Origin: Dehalococcoidales bacterium
Lineage (GTDB): Bacteria > Chloroflexota > Dehalococcoidia > Dehalococcoidales > UBA3254
Assembly: GCA_016926695.1 (NCBI GenBank)
Contig: JAFGOB010000017.1
Span: 1 to 11,312 of the forward strand
Reading direction: 5' to 3'
Length of the DNA: 11,312 nt
A program made the position numbers and the translations under genes. The notes under the pieces are model-generated. The model had not been told where the DNA came from and ran no database searches. It saw only the letters and a program-made list of their open reading frames with translations. Shown in pieces: positions 1-5,689 of this stretch (position 1 is the first letter of the stretch; every line of letters begins with the position of its first letter).

Positions 1-241
1 GAAATCGGAATAATTTTATAGAACTAAATTTTAAACCTGTATAACCCGTCCAAAATCTACTTTTTCATTTATCTTGGACAGCAGTGACATTATTATAAAA
101 AACAATAGCTGTCTAAATTCACTCCCAACGCGTCAGCTTGTTCAGTCAGCATCCGTATATCTTAAAGATACATCTTATACAATATACTTATAAGTTTACA
201 AGATTGAGCGCAGTATAGCACAGGTAAAACAGCCGTGTCAA

Positions 242-262
242 TCTGTAAAATCTATTTACAGA
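242..262. repeat. 8-bp perfect dyad, operator-like
   Basis: TCTGTAAA (242-249) and TTTACAGA (255-262) are exact reverse complements around a 5-nt spacer. The AT-rich symmetric form resembles a dimeric regulator binding site, but no recognisable gene start lies close by on either strand, so it may equally be a small hairpin. No regulator can be assigned. Confidence 0.4.
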
Positions 263-381
263 AATGCCGAACAGTTGGATTCCGTGTCTTGACAGGCATG
301 ATATACGGAAAAATATTGCCGAAATACGGAATGAACCCGGAAGTATTTTGGTGGTCGTTTCATACAGGGGCAAAATATTGT

Positions 382-419
382 TCGTCTTTGCGAGGAGCAC
401 AGCGACGAAGCAAAGACGA
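382..419. repeat. Palindromic unit, probable dispersed (REP/MITE-like) repeat
   Basis: TCGTCTTTGC (382-391) is the exact reverse complement of GCAAAGACGA (410-419). The 18-nt interior contains GAGGAGCACAGCGACGAA. From memory, the layout GTC-TTTGC-GAGGAGC-(A/G)-AGCGACGAAGCAA is very close to an interspersed palindromic repeat seen in many copies in diverse bacterial genomes. It carries no coding capacity. A single copy is visible here, so its dispersed nature is inferred from this resemblance. Confidence 0.6.
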
Positions 420-592
420 GTAAAAACAAAGGCATTTTATTTATCTATTTTATAACATATTATTTGTTTTAATCTTTACAAAATAGCTTAGCTTTCCAAT
501 TAATACTTACCCGCTGTGGCAGGTTGCCTGCTGCATTCGTGGTATTCGTTTGGGTGACTCCTTTATTTTTCGGGTTATTCAATTATATGGAC

Positions 593-615
593 AGAGTAGC
601 AATAGCGGCTACTCT
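593..615 (-). terminator. Stem-loop over the stop codon of the molybdopterin gene
   Basis: AGAGTAGC (593-600) pairs perfectly with GCTACTCT (608-615) around a 7-nt loop, and the TAG stop of the minus-strand gene (609-611) lies in the stem. No T-run follows on the minus strand, so a classical Rho-independent terminator is not shown. The hairpin could still protect the 3' end or assist termination. Confidence 0.3.
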
Positions 616-2858
616 TTGACCTTATATATTTTACATAACATCGTCTTATTGGGCGCTCCGCCGAAACCGGTGGAACTCTGGTTTCCCATCGGAATGAGCT
701 GATTGACATTGAGGTCCCATATCCCGTAGAAATAGGGCGCCTTGCCTTCGCCTTCGGGGTACCACCAGCCATGCAGGGCATGGGCCATGCCGGGATGTAT
801 GACGGGAGTTAATTTAGCTTTTCTTTTGAGTTTTCCCCTGACTCCTTCAATCCAGACCCAATCGCCGTTCTGAATACCCAGCTTACCGGCTGTTTCCGGG
901 TTAAGCTCAATGGTGGGGTCCGGTTCAATCTCTCTCAACCAGGGAATCTGGCGGTGTTCGCTGTGGTAAAAAACGCCGTTGCGCCTTCCCGTGATCAGGA
1001 TAAGGGGATAGTCTTTATATATTTCAGGCGAGCTGACAGGACTTTCCACTGGCTCCTGGTGATGGGGAAGAGGGTCCAGCCCGTAGCTTTCCAGTACAGT
1101 GGAGTATAGCTCGACCTTTCCGGTAGGCGTCCGGAATCCCGGTTTCCCATCCGGTCTCAACTGGCCTTTTTCGTATCTGCGGTAGGGATGACCGCCCGAG
1201 GGATGGTCTTTGGGTGTCAGCGCCCAGTGTTTTTCGTTAAGCTCATCAAAAGTCATTCCGCTGGGTTTCAGCCGGTAGGTCAACAGCTCGCGGACGTTAT
1301 TCCAGGGTACCGCCTCCGGGCTGAGACGTTTTGCCAGTTCGAAGTTTATTTCCCAGTCTGATTTGCACTCTTCTACCTGGAGCACTTTCCGGATGGGATT
1401 AAGAATCACACCGGTGGAAAAGACGGAGTCTTTCTCGGGGAAACTGCCCGCGGGAAGTACAATATCGGCGATGGCCTGGGCAGTGGGCGTCATGAAGGTA
1501 TCCACCACCACGTTGAACTCAAGTTTGCGAACAGCCTCGTAATGCCTTCTGGGGTCCTGGGCGGTATTGGCCATGAAATTGTTGCTCTGACACCACAGGC
1601 CTTTGATGGGGTAGGGTTTGCCACTTTCCATCTGTTCAAGCACCATATCCGATAAAGCCCATGAGCGGAAATTCTTGACCAGGGGGTAGCGATCCGCCCC
1701 GATGCGCTTTTTGTTAAGCGTATTAACCAGTTCCTGTCCGTACAACTGGATGACCTCCTGGGTGGAGTAAGGGTAGATTGTCACTCCATAGGGCGGACGG
1801 CAAATGACATTGCCTCCCGGCACGTCCAGGTTTCCCGTAATGGCCCAGAGACAGTTCAGTGCGTGAATAGTACTTGTGGCTTCGGCATTGCTGTCCAGCG
1901 GCTGGCCGAAACGGATAGTGGCCGGTTTACTGGAGGCATAGAGACGCGCTGCCTGGATAATTTTCTCTTTGGGGACCCAGGTAATCTGCTCTACCTGCTC
2001 CAGGGACAGGGATTGGGCTCTCTCTTTGAGCTGGTCGAACCCGTGAGTCCATTTCTCGACGAATTCTTTATCATACAGGTTTTCGCTGATGATAACGTTG
2101 AGAAAGCCGAGAGCAAGGGCGCCGTCCGTACCTGGCCGTAGTTGCAACCAGATTTCAGCCCTGGATGCTTCCCAGGAGCAGACGGGGTCTATCACGATCA
2201 GCTTTGTCCCGAGCTTCATCATATCGATCACCCAGTGACCGCTGAAATAGTGGTCGGTACACTGGCTTCCCTGCACATTCCTGGCCCAGGAAATAAGGCA
2301 GGCCGGGACTTTCCATTCGGGGTCTTGATAGCGCAGTGGAGAAAACTGGGCCGCGTCCGGGAAGGTGGCATCGCCCTCAATGGTGTGCATGGCGGCCAGA
2401 CGGGGGGTGAAACACGAGATGCCGGATAGGCCGAACAGCGTCCAGTTCGGACTGCCGTAGGCGTAAGCCAAGAAGATAATGGGCCCGCCGGCATCGCGGC
2501 CCGTGCCCTGGCCGAAAATTATTGACTCAGCGCCGTATTTATCGCGGATCTCCCGCAGCCTTTCCTCGCAGGTATCAAAGGCTTCGTCCCAGGAAATCCT
2601 CTGCCATTTATCTTCACCCCGTTCGCCCGTTCTTTTAAGAGGGTATTTCAACCTTTTTTCGTTATAGATGTATTGCTTGAGAGCCAGGGCGCGGGGACAC
2701 AACCTGCCATTAAAATAGGGATGGTCCTCATCGCCTTCTATCTTTAAAAGCCTGCCGTTCTTGATAAAAAGCTTGACTCCGCATCCGCCGTGACAGCCCG
2801 GCCCCGGGGACCAGGCGCCCATTTTTACTACCTGTACGTCATCCGGTATTTTGACCAT
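609..2858 (-). CDS. Molybdopterin oxidoreductase, DMSO reductase / acetylene hydratase-like, stand-alone
   Basis: Predicted 749-residue Mo/W-bis-pyranopterin protein of the DMSO reductase superfamily. The N-terminal cluster segment CHGGCG (Cys22, Cys26) is followed by LCPRA (Cys54). The motif GSPNW near 135-139 precedes GISCFTPR, whose Cys149 is the likely metal ligand. Further family hallmarks are a DPVCSWEA-type dinucleotide-binding turn, FMTPTAQAIADIVLPAGSF, TPTGKVELYS, and the C-terminal cofactor domain (YPLILITGRRN, then GFGGAPN). Overall layout recalls acetylene hydratase and polysulfide/thiosulfate reductase-like catalytic subunits, but the substrate cannot be called. The usual C-x2-C-x3-C-x27-C cluster motif has Gly19 where the first Cys is expected. 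There is no twin-arginine signal, and no iron-sulfur or membrane subunit gene adjoins, so a cytoplasmic single-subunit enzyme is inferred. The start at 2858 is chosen because AGGAGAG lies 9 nt upstream. An in-frame ATG at 2909 would add 17 residues but has no ribosome binding site and directly abuts a likely -10 element. Confidence 0.9.
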   Translation of the reverse strand: MVKIPDDVQVVKMGAWSPGPGCHGGCGVKLFIKNGRLLKIEGDEDHPYFNGRLCPRALALKQYIYNEKRLKYPLKRTGERGEDKWQRISWDEAFDTCEERLREIRDKYGAESIIFGQGTGRDAGGPIIFLAYAYGSPNWTLFGLSGISCFTPRLAAMHTIEGDATFPDAAQFSPLRYQDPEWKVPACLISWARNVQGSQCTDHYFSGHWVIDMMKLGTKLIVIDPVCSWEASRAEIWLQLRPGTDGALALGFLNVIISENLYDKEFVEKWTHGFDQLKERAQSLSLEQVEQITWVPKEKIIQAARLYASSKPATIRFGQPLDSNAEATSTIHALNCLWAITGNLDVPGGNVICRPPYGVTIYPYSTQEVIQLYGQELVNTLNKKRIGADRYPLVKNFRSWALSDMVLEQMESGKPYPIKGLWCQSNNFMANTAQDPRRHYEAVRKLEFNVVVDTFMTPTAQAIADIVLPAGSFPEKDSVFSTGVILNPIRKVLQVEECKSDWEINFELAKRLSPEAVPWNNVRELLTYRLKPSGMTFDELNEKHWALTPKDHPSGGHPYRRYEKGQLRPDGKPGFRTPTGKVELYSTVLESYGLDPLPHHQEPVESPVSSPEIYKDYPLILITGRRNGVFYHSEHRQIPWLREIEPDPTIELNPETAGKLGIQNGDWVWIEGVRGKLKRKAKLTPVIHPGMAHALHGWWYPEGEGKAPYFYGIWDLNVNQLIPMGNQSSTGFGGAPNKTMLCKIYKVKE

Positions 2859-2867
2859 TTGCTTGAT

Positions 2868-2875
2868 CTCTCCTT
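2868..2875 (-). promoter_or_regulatory. Ribosome binding site fixing the molybdopterin gene start
   Basis: On the minus strand AAGGAGAG (2875-2868) lies 9 nt before the ATG at 2858. This favours the internal methionine over the longer frame beginning at 2909. Confidence 0.7.
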
Positions 2876-2909
2876 TTTTCTTCATCCGGGAGATATTACT
2901 TTTGCGCAT

Positions 2910-2939
2910 ATTTTACCATAGAGGGGTACGGGTTGTCGT
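2910..2939 (-). promoter_or_regulatory. Candidate promoter of the molybdopterin gene
   Basis: Reading the minus strand, ACGACA (2939-2934, four of six matches to TTGACA) is separated by 18 nt from TAAAAT (2915-2910, five of six matches to TATAAT). Transcription would begin near 2903, leaving a leader of roughly 45 nt before the ATG at 2858. The -35 is weak, so this is only a candidate. Confidence 0.35.
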
Positions 2940-3036
2940 ATATACCACCGGGGCTTTGTTCAAATGGCATGGATTACACGTACAGTATGCAGGCTGTTTT
3001 TCAGTCTGTTTAACCACACTAGATAAAATTTTTAAC

Positions 3037-3066
3037 TATAATATATATGGAAATAATAAAAGGAGG
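3037..3066 (+). promoter_or_regulatory. -10 element and strong ribosome binding site of the PRC-barrel gene
   Basis: A perfect TATAAT lies at 3037-3042 in a very AT-rich stretch, but no good -35 hexamer sits 16-18 nt upstream. AGGAGG at 3061-3066, 5 nt before the ATG at 3072, is a full consensus Shine-Dalgarno sequence. The ribosome site is firm. The promoter call is tentative, and a start at the -10 would leave only about 20 nt of leader. Confidence 0.5.
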
Positions 3067-3071
3067 CAACT

Positions 3072-3560
3072 ATGAACGAGACTAACATCAGCAGCGAAGG
3101 ACCTATAACAGTGCCTAAAATACTGGATTTTAACCTTATTGCTAAAAGCAGTGTGACTAATGACCATGGCGAAAACCTGGGTAAAATCGATTCGGTGATG
3201 TTAGACCTGGAGACCGGCAAACTGGCTTATCTGGTATTAACTTACGGTGGGTTTCCCAACCGTACAAAGTTCTTCGCAGTACCATGGGAGCTGGTCAAAT
3301 TCTCACATCATGACAAAAAACTGATCCTTAATATACCCAAGGACCTTGTGGTGAAGGCCCCTGGTTATGACAGCCTGGAACAGTTGATGCAGTCGGTGGA
3401 TTTTTCCTGGCTGGGTGAAGTATATGAATATTACAGGAATAAGACCGAATTGGACCGGAAAAGGGAAGAGGAAAGAAAGGCCGATGTGCTGAAGGCACAG
3501 CAGAGGAGAGAGGAAGTCAAACGGATGATCACGCCTCCTTCTTCCGGCGGTAATTCATAG
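3072..3560 (+). CDS. PRC-barrel domain protein with charged C-terminal helix
   Basis: The 162-residue product has a PRC-barrel fold signature at about 17-93: a beta strand, GENLGKIDSVMLDLETGKLAY with the usual Gly-Lys turn, and then KFFAVPWELVKF. Residues 94-121 (APGYDSLEQL ... WLGEVYEYY) match the post-barrel segment seen in many bacterial PRC-barrel proteins. Residues 123-151 are extremely rich in Lys, Arg and Glu and should form a solvent-exposed helix or coiled coil, followed by a flexible PPSSGGNS end. No signal peptide or membrane segment is seen, so it is probably cytoplasmic. PRC barrels act as protein-interaction modules, for example in photosynthetic reaction centre H subunits and RimM, but the role of stand-alone copies like this is unknown. 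It is divergent from the molybdopterin gene and is separated from treZ by a stem-loop and about 280 nt, so it is probably its own unit. It ends with TAG. Confidence 0.85.
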   Translation: MNETNISSEGPITVPKILDFNLIAKSSVTNDHGENLGKIDSVMLDLETGKLAYLVLTYGGFPNRTKFFAVPWELVKFSHHDKKLILNIPKDLVVKAPGYDSLEQLMQSVDFSWLGEVYEYYRNKTELDRKREEERKADVLKAQQRREEVKRMITPPSSGGNS

Positions 3561-3570
3561 AGGTTCAGGT

Positions 3571-3626
3571 AGGGCAGAGCAGTTATTGTATCAGCCGCAA
3601 TTGCATCCATAACGTTGCTCTGCCCT
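3571..3626 (+). terminator. Long stem-loop after the PRC-barrel gene, likely terminator
   Basis: AGGGCAGAGCA (3571-3581) pairs perfectly with TGCTCTGCCCT (3616-3626). The stem continues after a 2-nt bulge with GTTAT (3582-3586) against ATAAC (3609-3613), leaving a 22-nt loop. It begins 10 nt after the stop codon. The downstream sequence GTTTGTTATT is only moderately T-rich, so termination efficiency is uncertain. A further small GGCATG/CATGCC hairpin with a T-rich loop lies at 3641-3659. Confidence 0.6.
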
Positions 3627-3674
3627 GTTTGTTATTACCGGGCATGTTTTTTGCATGCCTTTATGCCAGGATTG

Positions 3675-3703
3675 TTGAAGGGTCAATATTCTGGTATTAT
3701 TAT
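3675..3703 (+). promoter_or_regulatory. Candidate promoter of the trehalose gene cluster
   Basis: TTGAAG (3675-3680, four of six matches to TTGACA) and TATTAT (3698-3703, five of six matches to TATAAT) are separated by exactly 17 nt. Transcription from near 3710 would leave a leader of about 130 nt before the TTG start of treZ. No clear operator or riboswitch fold was recognised in the leader. Confidence 0.45.
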
Positions 3704-3838
3704 ATCTTGCCTGGTCAGCTTGCTATTATATCTTGATCGCATGAACACCGACTTAATTTTGCTGAGTCCGTTTGCCTTGATGTTACAGCGTCTTTGGCTG
3801 TATTTTCCTTTGATTGAGTCTATCCGTGGAGTAGTACC

Positions 3839-5689
3839 TTGAATTTTCAGGATATGCCGGGCACGATATGGTTGGAAAACGGCCGTTGCAGGTTCCATGT
3901 CTGGGCGCCCCATATAGATAGACTTGATCTGCACCTGGTCTCACCGGATAACCGGACTATTCCTCTTGTCAGGGATCCGGACGGTGATCACTCGGTTGTA
4001 CTGGACTCAATCAAGCCCGGCTTCAGATATTTTTACCGGCTGGACCGGGAAAATGAATACCCGGACCCGGCTTCCCGCTATCAGCCGGAGGGTGTACACG
4101 GTCCTTCACAGGTGGTTTCTCCGCATTTTTCCTGGAAAGACTCCGGCTGGCAGGGCATACCGTTGAAAGACTATGTGATTTACGAGTTGCATACCGGGAG
4201 CTTTACGCCAGAGGGGACTTTCCAGGCCGTTATACCCTTTCTGGATGAGCTGAAAGACCTGGGAATATCAGCCATTGAGCTTATGCCGGTTGCCCAGTTT
4301 CCCGGTGAGCGTAATTGGGGCTATGACGGTGTTTTCCCCTTCGCGGTACAGAACTCGTACGGAGGGCCGGAGGGACTCAAGCTGCTGGTGGATGCCTGCC
4401 ACCAGAGGGGTCTGGCCTTCATCCTGGATGTGGTCTATAATCACCTGGGTCCAGAGGGCAACTATTTTGACAGGTACGGCCCTTATTTTACCGGCAGGTA
4501 TAATACTCCATGGGGCAAAGCGCTTAATTATGACGGTCCGTTCAGCGACGGCGTACGCCGTTTCTTTATTCAAAATGCCGTATACTGGATCAGCGAGTTC
4601 CAATTGGATGCTTTACGCCTTGATGCTCTCCATGCCATCCTGGATATTTCAGCCCGGCCCTTTTTGGCGGAGCTTTCAACCTCGATAGGAGAGGTACGTG
4701 AGAAACTCAAGAGGCAGATCTACCTGATCGCTGAAAGCGATGCCAATGACAGGCGCGTGATCATACCCTCGGGAGAGAACGGGCTGGGAATGGACGCCCA
4801 GTGGAATGATGATTTTCAACATTCCCTTCATGCCGTTTTAACCGGTGAGAGAGACGGGTACTACCGGGATTTCGGTGAGATGCGGCATCTGGCCAAAGCC
4901 TTGAGTGAAGGGTTTGTATACTCGGGACAGTATTCCGAATATCGAAAACGCCGCTTCGGCAGTCCCTCCGGGGATATAACGGCAGATAAATTCGTGGTCT
5001 TTGCTCAAAATCATGATCAGGTGGGCAACCGCATGCTGGGTGAGAGGCTGAATGCCCTGGTCTCTTTCGAGAAACTGAAGCTGGCTGCCGCCCTGGTCTG
5101 TCTTTCTCCTTATATCCCGCTGCTTTTCATGGGACAGGAATATGCCGAGACCGCTCCCTTTCAGTATTTCATCAACCATTCCGACCAGGCCCTGATCGAG
5201 GCGGTAAGGCGGGGCAGGCGGCAGGAATTCGCCGCTTTTATCAGCAGGGGAGAGGTGCCGGATCCCCAGGACAGGTTCGTTTTCCTGGGGTCCAAACTGG
5301 ACCACGGATTGAAAGAAAGCGGACCCCACAGGGTCATTTACGGGTTTTACCGGGAGTTGCTGCGGATGCGCAGGGAAATACCGGCTTTGTCCTTTCCCGG
5401 GAAGGAGAACATGGAGGTTTTGGCCTGTGAAGACCCGGGATTGTTATACCTGCGCCGCTGGTATGAGGACAGTGAAATAGTGCTGCTATGCAATTTCGCG
5501 GACAAAGCATCCACCAGCGTTTTTGCCCTTCCGCACGGGAAATGGGAAAAAATACTGGATTCAGACGATGAGAAATGGCTTGGGAGGGGCGGCCTGCTGC
5601 CGCAGGAATTATTTTCAACCGGCGATCTTGGGATTGCCCTTGAACCATGTTCGTGCCTTTTGCTATCACGTATTGGTCAGGAGGTCTAG
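3839..5689 (+). CDS. treZ: Malto-oligosyltrehalose trehalohydrolase (TreZ, GH13)
   Basis: The 616-residue enzyme hydrolyses the alpha-1,4 bond next to the terminal trehalosyl unit of maltooligosyltrehalose, releasing trehalose in the cytoplasm. Residues 1-100 form the N-terminal CBM48-like sandwich (FHVWAP). The TIM barrel follows with MPVAQFPGERNWGYDG, typical of TreZ, and DVVYNH (197-202). GH13 catalytic residues are present: Asp262 nucleophile in ALRLDA, Glu299 acid/base in LIAESD, and Asp393 in QNHDQVGNR. MGQEYAE and a C-terminal beta domain complete it. Length fits the family. The start is a TTG with GGAG 7 nt upstream; an in-frame ATG at 3854 has an AGG too close to serve. The stop TAG directly abuts the TTG of the next gene, and treY lies downstream, which supports the assignment over glycogen branching enzyme, a related GH13 protein. 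An 8-bp hairpin with flanking pairs lies inside the gene at 5260-5293. Confidence 0.93.
   Translation: MNFQDMPGTIWLENGRCRFHVWAPHIDRLDLHLVSPDNRTIPLVRDPDGDHSVVLDSIKPGFRYFYRLDRENEYPDPASRYQPEGVHGPSQVVSPHFSWKDSGWQGIPLKDYVIYELHTGSFTPEGTFQAVIPFLDELKDLGISAIELMPVAQFPGERNWGYDGVFPFAVQNSYGGPEGLKLLVDACHQRGLAFILDVVYNHLGPEGNYFDRYGPYFTGRYNTPWGKALNYDGPFSDGVRRFFIQNAVYWISEFQLDALRLDALHAILDISARPFLAELSTSIGEVREKLKRQIYLIAESDANDRRVIIPSGENGLGMDAQWNDDFQHSLHAVLTGERDGYYRDFGEMRHLAKALSEGFVYSGQYSEYRKRRFGSPSGDITADKFVVFAQNHDQVGNRMLGERLNALVSFEKLKLAAALVCLSPYIPLLFMGQEYAETAPFQYFINHSDQALIEAVRRGRRQEFAAFISRGEVPDPQDRFVFLGSKLDHGLKESGPHRVIYGFYRELLRMRREIPALSFPGKENMEVLACEDPGLLYLRRWYEDSEIVLLCNFADKASTSVFALPHGKWEKILDSDDEKWLGRGGLLPQELFSTGDLGIALEPCSCLLLSRIGQEV
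5260..5293. repeat. Intragenic inverted repeat in treZ
   Basis: CCCCAGGA (5264-5271) pairs with TCCTGGGG (5283-5290). The pairing extends by GGA (5260-5262) against TCC (5291-5293) with T5263 bulged, and the loop is 11 nt. It lies in coding sequence and could fold in the mRNA; no T-run follows. Confidence 0.5.

Larger units (their letters stand above)
1..608. other. AT-rich region without a supportable gene
   Basis: All short open frames here lack a convincing ribosome binding site and family resemblance, and stops are frequent in all frames near the left edge. The stretch is clearly more AT-rich than the genes to its right. It contains several inverted repeats: GACAGC at 77-82 against GCTGTC at 108-113, an 8-bp dyad at 242-262, a 10-bp-arm palindromic unit at 382-419, a GCAGG/CCTGC mini-hairpin at 519-531, and a hairpin over the stop codon of the next gene (593-615). 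ATACGGAA also occurs twice, at about 303 and 325. I infer an intergenic or repeat-decayed region downstream of the molybdopterin gene. An unrecognised small RNA cannot be excluded. Confidence 0.6.

Noticed and set aside
188..455. Short open frames in the left intergenic region
   Set aside because: They overlap each other on both strands, run through the palindromic repeat, and show no ribosome site or recognisable motif.
2859..2909. Extra 17 N-terminal codons of the molybdopterin gene
   Set aside because: The upstream ATG has no ribosome site and abuts a probable -10 element, while the internal ATG has a well-spaced AGGAGAG.
3641..3659. GGCATG/CATGCC hairpin with a T-rich loop as a separate terminator
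   Set aside because: It has only 6 pairs, and the T residues are in the loop rather than after the stem. It is mentioned only as an accessory to the stronger stem-loop upstream.
4268..4603. Open frames antisense to or overlapping treZ, the GH57 gene and treY
   Set aside because: They lack ribosome sites and family motifs and lie over strongly recognisable genes, so they are shadows of GC-biased coding sequence.
3839..5689. Glycogen branching enzyme (GlgB) or debranching enzyme for the first GH13 gene
   Set aside because: The GERNWGYDG, LIAESD and QNHDQVGNR motifs, the length and the neighbouring treY fit TreZ better.
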